Shown here: positions 26,048-34,274 of the stretch, in pieces
Position numbering within the stretch: the first letter of the stretch is position 1
Layout: each line of letters starts with the position of its first letter
Source of the DNA: Paenibacillus sp. XY044
GTDB lineage: Bacteria; Bacillota; Bacilli; Paenibacillales; Paenibacillaceae
DNA: 64,000 nt
Reading direction: 5' to 3'
Assembly: GCF_002257645.1 (NCBI RefSeq)
Contig: NZ_NQMO01000006.1
Coordinates: 1 to 64,000, forward strand
Made by a program: the position numbers and the translations under genes
Notes under the pieces: generated by a model
What the model was told of the DNA's origin: nothing
Seen by the model: the letters and a program-made list of their open reading frames with translations, nothing else
Databases searched by the model: none

Positions 26048-26112
26048 TTGCAACCAGCGCCATTATTGAGTAGAATAGTGGTGGGACTTAAAACGTTGAC
26101 CCGGGACATTTT
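26048..26112 (+). promoter_or_regulatory. cggR-gapA operon promoter with CggR operator
   Basis: TTGCAA (26048-26053) and TAGAAT (26071-26076) have a 17-base spacer. Two direct GGGAC half sites follow at 26083 and 26103, exactly 20 bases apart, covering the expected transcription start. This is the spacing of the B. subtilis CggR operator, where fructose-1,6-bisphosphate relieves repression. Confidence 0.85.
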
Positions 26113-26157
26113 AGGGCCAGGGGAGAGAGGGAAGCGAAGTTGCAGGAGTGGAAAGAA

Positions 26158-27195
26158 ATGCGGGATATATTAGAGATACAAAAGCAGCTTCTGCCTGATC
26201 TCGTGGACGTTCTCAAGACCAGATACACCATTCTTCACCAGATCATGCTGACGGAGCTGATCGGCCGGAGAACGCTCGCCGCATCCCTGCATATGACGGA
26301 ACGGGTGCTGCGGGCCGAGACGGATCTTCTCAAATCCCAGGGCCTGATTGAGATCGAGAGCTCTGGGATGAGGGTCAGCGAGGCGGGAAGCAAGCTGCTC
26401 GAACAGATGGAGCCGATGGTGAAAGTGCTGTTCGGCCTCAATGATCTGGGCGAGAAGATCCGCCAGACGTACGGCCTACGCAAAGTCGTGGTCGTACCCG
26501 GGGATTGCGAATCGTCGCCGCTCACGAAGCGTGACTTGGGACGGGCGGGAGCCAAAGCGCTGCTTGGCGTCATGAACCAAGGGGACACCGTGGCGGTGAC
26601 CGGGGGCTCGACGCTCGCCGAAGTGGCGGAGCAGCTGACGCCGCAAGCGGCCGTACCGATGAAGAACAGCTGGTTCGTGCCGGCAAGGGGCGGACTTGGC
26701 GAAAGCGTGGAGTTTCAGGCGAACACGATCGCATCCACTATGGCGAAGCGCGTCGGTGCGCAGTACCGGCTGCTGCATGTGCCGGACCTCTTGAGCGATG
26801 AAGCTTATCAATCGCTGGTGCAGGACCGCAATATCCAGGAGATCGTGCAGGCTATCAGGCACTGCCGCATCATTATGCACGGCATTGGGGACGCGATGGA
26901 GATGACCCGCCGCAGAAGGCTGGATCCCGCCGCCGTGGAGGAGATCCGGTCGGAAGGAGCCGTAGCTGAATCCTTTGGCTACTATTTCAATGAACAAGGC
27001 GTTGTCGTTCATAAAATGATGACCTTGGGGCTGCGGCTGGAAGATATTATGCGGACCGAGACCGTCATCGGAATTGCGGGTGGCCGAAGCAAGGCCCAAG
27101 CGATCCATGCGGTGCTTAAGTTCGGCCATGAGGACATTCTGGTGGTTGACGAGGCAGCCGCTATCGAGATCTGCCGGGAAATTGACGGCGAGTAA
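26158..27195 (+). CDS. cggR: Central glycolytic genes regulator CggR
   Basis: A SorC/DeoR-type repressor of 345 residues. The N-terminal winged helix (IGRRTLAASLHMTERVLRAETD) binds the operator seen just upstream; the C-terminal sugar-phosphate domain (from about residue 95) contains AVTGGSTLAEVAE, VPARGGLGE and FGYYFNEQG and should bind fructose-1,6-bisphosphate. ATG 26158 is chosen because MRDILEIQKQLLPDL matches the CggR N-terminus and CAGGAG stands nine bases before it; TTG 26140 is the alternative. It is the first gene of the six-gene glycolytic operon, so it represses itself. Confidence 0.95.
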   Translation: MRDILEIQKQLLPDLVDVLKTRYTILHQIMLTELIGRRTLAASLHMTERVLRAETDLLKSQGLIEIESSGMRVSEAGSKLLEQMEPMVKVLFGLNDLGEKIRQTYGLRKVVVVPGDCESSPLTKRDLGRAGAKALLGVMNQGDTVAVTGGSTLAEVAEQLTPQAAVPMKNSWFVPARGGLGESVEFQANTIASTMAKRVGAQYRLLHVPDLLSDEAYQSLVQDRNIQEIVQAIRHCRIIMHGIGDAMEMTRRRRLDPAAVEEIRSEGAVAESFGYYFNEQGVVVHKMMTLGLRLEDIMRTETVIGIAGGRSKAQAIHAVLKFGHEDILVVDEAAAIEICREIDGE

Positions 27196-27275
27196 ACAAC
27201 ATTCCTTTTGATGTCATGACAGGTATCTACCTGTTTTGAATAAATAAAATACGAACTTTTGGGAGGACTATTCTA

Positions 27276-28286
27276 ATGAGTGTAAAAGTAGGCATTAACG
27301 GTTTTGGACGTATCGGACGACTCGCTTTCCGCCGTATTCAAAATGTGGAAGGCATCGAAGTTGTAGCCATCAACGACCTTACTGATGCTAAAATGTTGGC
27401 CCATTTGCTCAAATATGATACAACGCAAGGCACTTTCAACGGAGACATCGAAGTTCACGACGGCTTCTTCAAAGTGAACGGCAAAGAAGTTAAGGTTCTG
27501 GCGAACCGCAACCCTGAAGAGCTTCCTTGGGGCGACCTTGGCGTAGACATCGTTCTCGAGTGCACAGGCTTCTTCACAACGAAAGAAGCTGCCGAGAAAC
27601 ACCTGAAAGGTGGAGCTAAGAAAGTCGTGATCTCCGCTCCGGCTACAGGCGACATGAAGACGATCGTGTACAACGTGAACCATGAAACACTGGACGGAAC
27701 AGAGACAGTGATCTCCGGCGCATCTTGCACAACGAACTGCCTGGCTCCTATGGCCAAAACGCTGAACGACAAGTTCGGTATCGCTCAAGGCTTGATGACA
27801 ACGATCCACGCTTACACTGGCGACCAAAACACCCTGGACGCTCCGCATCCAAAAGGTGACTTCCGTCGTGCACGTGCAGCTGCAGAAAACATCATTCCAA
27901 ACTCCACTGGCGCTGCAAAAGCGATTGGTCTGGTTCTTCCAGAACTGCAAGGCAAACTGGACGGTGCTGCTCAACGCGTACCTGTACCAACAGGTTCCCT
28001 GACTGAGCTCGTTACAGTGCTGAACACCAAAGTAACGGCTGACGAAGTTAACGCAGCGATGAAAGAAGCTTCCGATCCAGAAACTTACGGCTATACTGAA
28101 GACGAAATCGTATCTTCCGACATCAAAGGCATCACGTTCGGTTCGCTCTTCGACGCTACTCAAACTAAAGTGTTGACTGTTGGCGACCAACAGCTGGTTA
28201 AAACCGTTGCTTGGTACGACAACGAAATGTCTTACACTTCCCAATTGGTTCGCACATTGGCATACTTCGCTAAGATCGCTAAGTAA
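27276..28286 (+). CDS. gap: Glyceraldehyde-3-phosphate dehydrogenase (NAD type)
   Basis: A glycolytic enzyme of 336 residues that oxidises and phosphorylates glyceraldehyde-3-phosphate. The nucleotide motif is INGFGRIGRLAFR, the catalytic cysteine is C151 in SGASCTTNCLAP, with H178 assisting. D34 in the INDLTD segment and the cggR operon context point to the NAD-dependent glycolytic form (GapA). Codons are strongly biased to those of highly expressed genes, which leaves long open frames on the opposite strand that are not real. A hairpin follows in the gap-pgk space. Confidence 0.97.
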   Translation: MSVKVGINGFGRIGRLAFRRIQNVEGIEVVAINDLTDAKMLAHLLKYDTTQGTFNGDIEVHDGFFKVNGKEVKVLANRNPEELPWGDLGVDIVLECTGFFTTKEAAEKHLKGGAKKVVISAPATGDMKTIVYNVNHETLDGTETVISGASCTTNCLAPMAKTLNDKFGIAQGLMTTIHAYTGDQNTLDAPHPKGDFRRARAAAENIIPNSTGAAKAIGLVLPELQGKLDGAAQRVPVPTGSLTELVTVLNTKVTADEVNAAMKEASDPETYGYTEDEIVSSDIKGITFGSLFDATQTKVLTVGDQQLVKTVAWYDNEMSYTSQLVRTLAYFAKIAK

Positions 28287-28316
28287 TAACGGCTATCCCA
28301 TAGCGAAAAACATCCC

Positions 28317-28347
28317 GAGCGGAAACAGGTATCTTGTGTTTCCGCTC
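28317..28347 (+). other. Stable hairpin between gap and pgk
   Basis: GAGCGGAAACA pairs with TGTTTCCGCTC around a nine-base loop, followed by TTTGTG. It is a partial terminator or a 3' stabilising structure for cggR-gap mRNA; the T tract is too short for full termination. Confidence 0.65.
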
Positions 28348-28457
28348 TTTGTGAATTTAGTGAATTTCGCGGAAGAATCGCCCGAATTTCCAACATGCTG
28401 AACCACGGGGCCGAAGGTGTCCTGTAAAAATATATGGGTGCGGAGGGAAACAATACG

Positions 28458-29639
28458 ATGAACAAGAAGTCTGTACGTGATGTAGAAGTTAACGGCAAAC
28501 GCGTATTCGTGCGCGTTGATTTTAACGTGCCATTGGAAGACGGAAAAATTACCGACGATACGCGGATTCGCGAAACGCTTCCAACGATCAACTACCTGAT
28601 CGAGCATGGCGCAAAAGTGATTCTGGCCAGCCACATGGGACGCCCGAAAGGCGAAGTGGTGGAATCCATGCGTCTGACGCCTGCGGCAGAGCGTCTGTCC
28701 CAGCTGCTCGGCAAACCGGTTGTTAAAGCCGACGAAGCGGTTGGCGACGCCGTCAAAGCGCAAGTGGAAAAGCTGAACAACGGCGACGTGCTGCTGCTTG
28801 AGAATGTTCGCTTCTACCCTGGCGAAGAGAAAAACGATCCGGAACTCGCAAAGCAGTTCGCTGAACTCGCTGATCTGTTTGTAAACGACGCGTTTGGCGC
28901 CGCTCACCGTGCGCACGCTTCGACCGAAGGTATCGCTCACTACCTGCCGGCTGTATCCGGCCTGCTGATGGAGAAAGAACTTTCCGTACTTGGCAAGGCA
29001 CTGTCCAACCCAGAGCATCCCTTCACAGCGATCATCGGCGGTTCCAAAGTGAAGGATAAAATCGATGTCATCGACAACCTGCTCAATATCGCGGATAACG
29101 TCCTGATCGGCGGCGGCCTGTCCTATACGTTCATGAAGGCACAGGGCTATGAAATCGGTCTGTCTTTGTGCGATAATGAAAAGCTGGATGTCGCGCTCGG
29201 ATTTATCCAAAAAGCGAAGGATCTCGGCAAAACCTTCCTGCTTCCGGTCGACATCGTCATCGCGGACGATTTCAGCGCCAATGCGAACGTGGACATCGTA
29301 GAAGTGGGCAACATCCCTGAGAAATGGGAAGGCGTGGACATCGGACCGAAAACCCGTGCCAAATACGCGGAGATCATCAAGAACTCCAAGCTCGTAGTAT
29401 GGAACGGACCGATGGGCGTATTCGAAATCGATCCTTTCTCCAACGGTACGCGTGAAGTGGCTGAAGCCTGCGCCCAAACCGAAGGCTACACCATTATCGG
29501 CGGCGGCGACTCGGCGGCAGCGGCAGAGAAATTCCATCTGGCTGACAAAATGGATCATATCTCCACCGGCGGCGGCGCTTCCCTCGAATTCATGGAAGGC
29601 AAGGCGCTCCCTGGCGTCGTGGCACTGAACGACAAGTAA
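28458..29639 (+). CDS. pgk: Phosphoglycerate kinase
   Basis: A cytosolic glycolytic enzyme of 393 residues that makes ATP from 1,3-bisphosphoglycerate. The signature RVFVRVDFNVPLEDG is at the N-terminus, followed by SHMGRPKG, FVNDAFGAAHRAHAS and the nucleotide site WNGPMGVFE and GGGDSAAA. ATG 28458 has GGAGGG about eleven bases before it and gives the usual MNKKSV start. Confidence 0.97.
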   Translation: MNKKSVRDVEVNGKRVFVRVDFNVPLEDGKITDDTRIRETLPTINYLIEHGAKVILASHMGRPKGEVVESMRLTPAAERLSQLLGKPVVKADEAVGDAVKAQVEKLNNGDVLLLENVRFYPGEEKNDPELAKQFAELADLFVNDAFGAAHRAHASTEGIAHYLPAVSGLLMEKELSVLGKALSNPEHPFTAIIGGSKVKDKIDVIDNLLNIADNVLIGGGLSYTFMKAQGYEIGLSLCDNEKLDVALGFIQKAKDLGKTFLLPVDIVIADDFSANANVDIVEVGNIPEKWEGVDIGPKTRAKYAEIIKNSKLVVWNGPMGVFEIDPFSNGTREVAEACAQTEGYTIIGGGDSAAAAEKFHLADKMDHISTGGGASLEFMEGKALPGVVALNDK

Positions 29640-29703
29640 GCAAGAAGCGCCCTGAAGAGCGCGAAACGTACGGACCCGTAAGGACAAAAAAGGAGTGAAA
29701 AGT

Positions 29704-30456
29704 GTGAGAACACCTATCATCGCCGGCAACTGGAAAATGTTCAAAACCGTTCCGGAAGCCAAAACGTTTATCGAAGAAGTCAAAGGCAAAGCTGAAGTTG
29801 AAGGCGTAGAGAGCGTCATCTGCGCTCCGTTCACGAACCTTCCCGCTTTGGTGGAAGCTGTGAAAGGCACATCGATCAAAATCGGTGCGCAAAACCTGCA
29901 TTTTGAAGACAACGGTGCGTTCACCGGGGAAATCAGCGGCGTGATGCTGAAAGACCTCGGCGTCGACTACGTCATTATCGGGCACTCCGAGCGCCGGCAA
30001 TATTTTGCCGAAACCGACGAGACCGTGAACAAAAAGGTTCAGGCGGCATTCCGTCATGACCTGACTCCAATCGTGTGCGTCGGCGAAAAGCTGGAAGAGC
30101 GTGAAGCCGGCCAAACGAAGGATGTCTGCAAAGTGCAGACGGAAGCAGCGTTCCAAGGCTTGTCCGCAGAACAAGCGGCTCAAGTGGTTATCGCTTACGA
30201 GCCAATCTGGGCCATCGGAACAGGCAAGTCCTCGACTGCGCAAGACGCCAACGAAGTGATCTCTTATATCCGCAGCCTGGTTGAAGGCTTGTACGGCAAA
30301 GAGGTAGCGGCTCAAGTTCGTATTCAGTACGGCGGCAGCGTGAAGCCAGAGAACGTAAAAGAATATATGGGCCAAAGCGACATCGACGGCGCGCTCGTTG
30401 GCGGTGCCAGTCTGCAGCCGGCTTCGTTCATCCAGCTCGTTGAGGGGGCGAAGTAA
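29704..30456 (+). CDS. tpiA: Triosephosphate isomerase
   Basis: A cytosolic TIM barrel of 250 residues that interconverts dihydroxyacetone phosphate and glyceraldehyde-3-phosphate. The catalytic residues are in AGNWKM (Lys), IIGHSERR (His) and AYEPIWAIGTGK (Glu), with the phosphate loop YGGSVKPEN. GTG 29704 is chosen because it gives MRTPIIAGNWK at good spacing from AAGGAGTG; GTG 29695 lies inside the ribosome binding site. One base separates its stop from gpmI. Confidence 0.96.
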   Translation: MRTPIIAGNWKMFKTVPEAKTFIEEVKGKAEVEGVESVICAPFTNLPALVEAVKGTSIKIGAQNLHFEDNGAFTGEISGVMLKDLGVDYVIIGHSERRQYFAETDETVNKKVQAAFRHDLTPIVCVGEKLEEREAGQTKDVCKVQTEAAFQGLSAEQAAQVVIAYEPIWAIGTGKSSTAQDANEVISYIRSLVEGLYGKEVAAQVRIQYGGSVKPENVKEYMGQSDIDGALVGGASLQPASFIQLVEGAK

Positions 30457-30457
30457 G

Positions 30458-32002
30458 ATGACCGCACCTAGACCCGTAGCACTGATCATCATGGACGGAT
30501 TCGGGCTGCGCAGCACGGACGAAGGCAATGCGGTGGCGCAGGCCAAGAAACCGAACTACGACCGTTTGATGGCGAAGTATCCGAACACGACGCTGACCGC
30601 ATCCGGCGAAGCGGTAGGTCTGCCGGAAGGGCAAATGGGCAACTCCGAAGTCGGCCATTTGAACATCGGCGCAGGCCGCATCGTGTACCAGGATTTGACC
30701 CGGATTTCGAAATCGATCCGCGAAGGGGAATTCTTCAACAACCCTACACTGGTTGAAGCAGTGCAAGCTGCAAAGAACAACAACAAAAAGCTCCATCTGT
30801 ACGGCCTCTTGTCCGACGGCGGGGTACATAGCCATATCAACCATATGTTTGCTATGCTGGACCTTGCGAAAAAAGAAGGGCTGGATGAGGTTTACATCCA
30901 TGCATTCCTGGACGGACGCGACGTATCTCCGGATTCCGGCAAGAAGTTCATCCAGGATCTGCAAGCCAAGATCAAGGAAGTCGGCATCGGCAAAATCGCC
31001 ACGGTACAGGGCCGCTACTATGCGATGGACCGCGATAAGCGCTGGGAGCGTGTAGAGAAGTCCTATCGTGCGATTGTGTACGGGGATGGACCGAAATACA
31101 CCGATCCGCTGGTTGCCGTAACGGAATCCTACAACAAATCGGTGTTCGACGAATTTGTGGAGCCGACGGTCATCGTTGACGAGCAGGGCAACCCGGTATC
31201 GCTGGTGGAAAGCGGAGACTCCGTTGTCTTCCTGAATTTCCGCCCGGACCGCGCCATCCAGCTGTCTCAAGTGTTCACGAACAAGGACTTCCGCGGATTC
31301 GACCGCGGGCCGAAGTTCCCAGAAAACCTCCATTTCGTCTGTCTGACGCTGTTCAGCGAAACGGTCGAGGGCTACGTAGCCTACGAGCCGAAGAACCTGG
31401 ACAACACACTGGGCGAAGTGCTGGTGCAGAATAACAAGAAGCAGCTGCGCATTGCTGAAACGGAGAAGTATCCGCACGTCACCTTCTTCTTCAGCGGCGG
31501 ACGCGACGTCGAGCTGCCTGGAGAAACGCGCATTCTGATCAACTCGCCGAAGGTCGCCACGTATGACCTGAAGCCGGAAATGAGCGCTTACGAAGTGGCG
31601 GACGCCTGCGTGAAGGAAATCGAAGCGGAGAATCATGATGCGATCATTCTGAACTTTGCCAACCCGGATATGGTCGGACATTCCGGTATGCTGGAACCGA
31701 CGATCAAAGCGGTTGAAGTCACCGACGAGTGCATGGGCAAAGTAGTGGACGCCGTTATTGCCAAAGGCGGGGTAGCGATTATTATCGCCGACCACGGAAA
31801 CGCCGATATGGTTTTTGATGAGCAGGGACGTCCATTTACCGCTCATACGACGAACCCGGTACCGTTTATTTTGACCAGTGAGAACGTGACGTTGCGCGAA
31901 GGCGGCATTCTGGCCGACGTGGCGCCGACGATTCTGGATCTGATGCAGCTGCCGAAGCCTGCGGAAATGACCGGCGAATCGATGATCGCAAGCCGCAAAT
32001 AA
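30458..32002 (+). CDS. gpmI: 2,3-bisphosphoglycerate-independent phosphoglycerate mutase
   Basis: A 514-residue, manganese-dependent enzyme of the alkaline phosphatase superfamily that converts 3- to 2-phosphoglycerate. The catalytic serine is S63 in GQMGNSEVGHLNIGAGR; metal ligands lie in IIMDGFG, NPDMVGHSG and IADHGNAD. The start is ATG 30458, nine bases after GAGGGGG at the end of tpiA. Confidence 0.97.
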   Translation: MTAPRPVALIIMDGFGLRSTDEGNAVAQAKKPNYDRLMAKYPNTTLTASGEAVGLPEGQMGNSEVGHLNIGAGRIVYQDLTRISKSIREGEFFNNPTLVEAVQAAKNNNKKLHLYGLLSDGGVHSHINHMFAMLDLAKKEGLDEVYIHAFLDGRDVSPDSGKKFIQDLQAKIKEVGIGKIATVQGRYYAMDRDKRWERVEKSYRAIVYGDGPKYTDPLVAVTESYNKSVFDEFVEPTVIVDEQGNPVSLVESGDSVVFLNFRPDRAIQLSQVFTNKDFRGFDRGPKFPENLHFVCLTLFSETVEGYVAYEPKNLDNTLGEVLVQNNKKQLRIAETEKYPHVTFFFSGGRDVELPGETRILINSPKVATYDLKPEMSAYEVADACVKEIEAENHDAIILNFANPDMVGHSGMLEPTIKAVEVTDECMGKVVDAVIAKGGVAIIIADHGNADMVFDEQGRPFTAHTTNPVPFILTSENVTLREGGILADVAPTILDLMQLPKPAEMTGESMIASRK

Positions 32003-32010
32003 GCGGAAAA

Positions 32011-32040
32011 TTCGATTCCGGTTATCTGATGCGCTATAAT
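32011..32040 (+). promoter_or_regulatory. Possible internal promoter before eno
   Basis: TTCGAT and TATAAT with an 18-base spacer, just after gpmI. It would give eno its own transcript carrying the palindromic element in its leader. Confidence 0.5.
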
Positions 32041-32060
32041 GGCTGTAGAAGCTGACAAGC

Positions 32061-32154
32061 AATATAGAATGAACTCAAGAAGTTCGTGTTGTAGGGCTTG
32101 GATAAGGCCGTTACAACAGGGTTTTCCATTCGAGACTTGAGTTCAATCTATATA
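32061..32154 (-). repeat. Palindromic leader element, family 2, copy C (inverted)
   Basis: Read on the minus strand it aligns along its whole length with the copy at 15543-15636. The outer stem has ACTCAAG/CTTGAGT and the inner stem TGTTGTA/TACAACA, each changed on both sides relative to copy B; the core GGCCTTA...AGCCC is shared. It lies between gpmI and eno. Confidence 0.8.
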
Positions 32155-32204
32155 ATGTGGTCTGAATAACCAATTACGAATGTGGAAAAGGAGATTAGCA
32201 CACA

Positions 32205-33491
32205 ATGACTATTATTTCTGATGTGTACGCACGCGAAGTCCTCGACTCCCGCGGTAACCCTACAGTTGAAGTTGAAGTATATCTGGAGTCCGGCGGCCAT
32301 GGCCGCGCCATCGTTCCATCCGGAGCATCCACAGGCGCTCACGAAGCCGTAGAGCTTCGCGACGGCGACAAAGACCGTTACCTCGGCAAAGGCGTTCTGA
32401 ACGCGGTGAAGAACGTGAACGAAATTATCGCTCCTGAAGTCATCGGCATGGACGCGCTCGACCAGCTCGGCATCGACAAGCTGATGATCAAACTGGACGG
32501 AACACCAAACAAAGGCAAGCTGGGCGCTAACGCCATCCTGGCCGTTTCCATGGCAGTAGCCCGCGCGGCTGCTGACGCACTGGACCTTCCGTTGTATGTA
32601 TACCTCGGCGGATTCAATGCCAAACAACTGCCTGTACCGATGATGAACATCGTCAACGGCGGCGCTCATGCCGACAACAACGTCGACGTTCAAGAATTTA
32701 TGGTACTGCCGGTTGGCGCTCCTACGTTCAAGGAAGCTCTCCGTACAGGTGCTGAAATCTTCCACAGCCTGAAATCCGTTCTGAAGGGCAAAGGCCTGAA
32801 CACAGCGGTTGGCGACGAAGGTGGATTTGCTCCGAACTTCACTTCCAACGAGGACGCATTGTCCTCCATTATGGAAGCTATTGAAAAAGCCGGCTACAAG
32901 CCAGGCGTTGACGTATTCCTCGGTATGGACGTCGCTTCTACCGAATTCTTCAAAGATGGCAAGTACCATCTCGAAGGCGAAGGCAAATCCTTCACTTCCA
33001 GTGAATTCGTTGAGCTGCTTGCTTCCTGGGTCGACAAATACCCGATCATCACGATCGAAGACGGCTGCTCCGAAGACGACTGGGAAGGTTGGAAACTCCT
33101 TACCGCGAAACTCGGCGACAAGATCCAGCTCGTTGGCGACGACTTGTTCGTAACCAACACCGAGCGTCTTGAAAAAGGCATCGAAGAAGGCATCGGCAAC
33201 TCCATCCTGATCAAAGTAAACCAAATCGGTACGCTGACTGAAACCTTTGATGCGATCGAAATGGCGAAACGCGCAGGATACACCGCGGTTATCTCTCACC
33301 GTTCCGGTGAGTCCGAAGACAGCACTATCGCTGACATTGCCGTGGCAACGAATGCCGGCCAAATCAAAACCGGTGCTCCGTCCCGTACGGACCGGATTGC
33401 GAAGTACAACCAATTGCTCCGCATCGAGGACGAATTGGGCGAACTGGCGCAGTACAACGGCCTGAAGTCGTTCTACAACTTGAAAAAATAA
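32205..33491 (+). CDS. eno: Enolase
   Basis: A 428-residue cytosolic enzyme that dehydrates 2-phosphoglycerate to phosphoenolpyruvate. Family motifs are AREVLDSRGNPTVEVEV, the catalytic loop PSGASTGAHEAVELRD, the metal ligands in VFLGMD, TIEDGCSEDDW and VGDDLFVTN, and the signature ILIKVNQIGTLTET and SHRSGESED. It ends the glycolytic operon and is followed by a terminator. Confidence 0.98.
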   Translation: MTIISDVYAREVLDSRGNPTVEVEVYLESGGHGRAIVPSGASTGAHEAVELRDGDKDRYLGKGVLNAVKNVNEIIAPEVIGMDALDQLGIDKLMIKLDGTPNKGKLGANAILAVSMAVARAAADALDLPLYVYLGGFNAKQLPVPMMNIVNGGAHADNNVDVQEFMVLPVGAPTFKEALRTGAEIFHSLKSVLKGKGLNTAVGDEGGFAPNFTSNEDALSSIMEAIEKAGYKPGVDVFLGMDVASTEFFKDGKYHLEGEGKSFTSSEFVELLASWVDKYPIITIEDGCSEDDWEGWKLLTAKLGDKIQLVGDDLFVTNTERLEKGIEEGIGNSILIKVNQIGTLTETFDAIEMAKRAGYTAVISHRSGESEDSTIADIAVATNAGQIKTGAPSRTDRIAKYNQLLRIEDELGELAQYNGLKSFYNLKK

Positions 33492-33511
33492 GGCTGTATA
33501 AGCCTTACGCG

Positions 33512-33549
33512 AAGAGCGTTCCGGGTAACTCCGGGGCGCTCTTTTTTTA
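33512..33549 (+). terminator. Terminator of the glycolytic operon
   Basis: AGAGCGTTCCGGG pairs with CCGGGGCGCTCT around a short loop and is followed by seven T. Confidence 0.9.
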
Positions 33550-33552
33550 AAA

Positions 33553-33592
33553 AGATCAGAAAGTATCGGAGTCAGCTTCCTTGTTTTGGGGA
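33553..33592 (+). repeat. Partial copy of structured repeat, family 1
   Basis: GATCAGAAAGTAT, CGGAG and GCTTCCT match copy 2 (8117-8226) in order, with a short deletion; the second half of the element is not recognisable. Confidence 0.5.
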
Positions 33593-33694
33593 CTCCGCAA
33601 CGTTTTGGAATAGGCATCGAAGCATAAACTCCACGTTGTGGGGCTATTTTAGTTTGTCTATGGACCTGAAAAGGCGGTGCGGTGCGGGTTTAGC

Positions 33695-33723
33695 TTGTGT
33701 TCGCAAATGGGCTATGGTACAAT
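33695..33723 (+). promoter_or_regulatory. Promoter of secG
   Basis: TTGTGT and TACAAT separated by 17 bases. The rest of the 33593-33830 interval shows no further gene. Confidence 0.7.
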
Positions 33724-33830
33724 AAAAATGCTGTTTGTGTACGCTGGACTGCGTCTAGGTTCGGCCATAACGGAATCGAAATTTTGACATTCATATAATT
33801 GAGATGTTAAGCCATTGGGAGGTGGAACAA

Positions 33831-34064
33831 ATGGAAATCTTTTTGAAGGTGCTGCTCGTGATTTTCTCCATCGCGTTGATTGCGATTGTTCTTTTGCAAA
33901 AAGGAAAAAGCGCGGGTCTTTCCGGGGCCATCTCCGGTGGCGCGGAACATCTATTCGGTAAAACGAAAGCACGCGGCATGGATCTCGTGCTGCAGCGCGT
34001 AACGGTCGTTGTCGCCGCATGCTTTTTCATCCTGGCCATTGTGGTGGCCGTCGTCGTTAAATAA
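33831..34064 (+). CDS. secG: Preprotein translocase subunit SecG
   Basis: A small membrane protein of 77 residues with two membrane helices (about 2-22 and 55-76) and the conserved QKGKSAGLSGAISGGAEHLFG between them. It supports SecYE-mediated protein export. ATG 33831 follows GGGAGGTGG. As in B. subtilis it is upstream of rnr, smpB and ssrA, but the carboxylesterase gene found between secG and rnr there is missing here. Confidence 0.95.
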   Translation: MEIFLKVLLVIFSIALIAIVLLQKGKSAGLSGAISGGAEHLFGKTKARGMDLVLQRVTVVVAACFFILAIVVAVVVK

Positions 34065-34082
34065 AGAATAGCAGCACACCAA

Positions 34083-34126
34083 AACCTCCGCTCTTTTTCG
34101 ATTGGAAGATGAGCGGAGGTTTTTTA
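34083..34126 (+). terminator. Terminator after secG
   Basis: ACCTCCGCTC pairs with GAGCGGAGGT and is followed by TTTTTT. Confidence 0.88.
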
Positions 34127-34274
34127 GGTTGTTTAAGGCGTACGGGCAGGGATGCAACCGATTAAATTCGTGTATACTAGGGTATGTGTATAATACTGGG
34201 CAAATACAGCAAACGAACGATTACATAGTCACTTGCGGAAGGCATTCCTGCAAGTCACCTGAGGTGATGAAACG

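Noticed and set aside
27273..28244. Long minus-strand open frame opposite gap
   Set aside because: It mirrors the gap gene, follows from its biased codon use, and has no ribosome binding site or family features.
28293..29924. 543-codon minus-strand open frame opposite pgk and tpiA
   Set aside because: It crosses two certain glycolytic genes and has no protein-like motifs; the same holds for the frames opposite gpmI (30428-32062), eno (32148-33617) and rnr (34392-36275).
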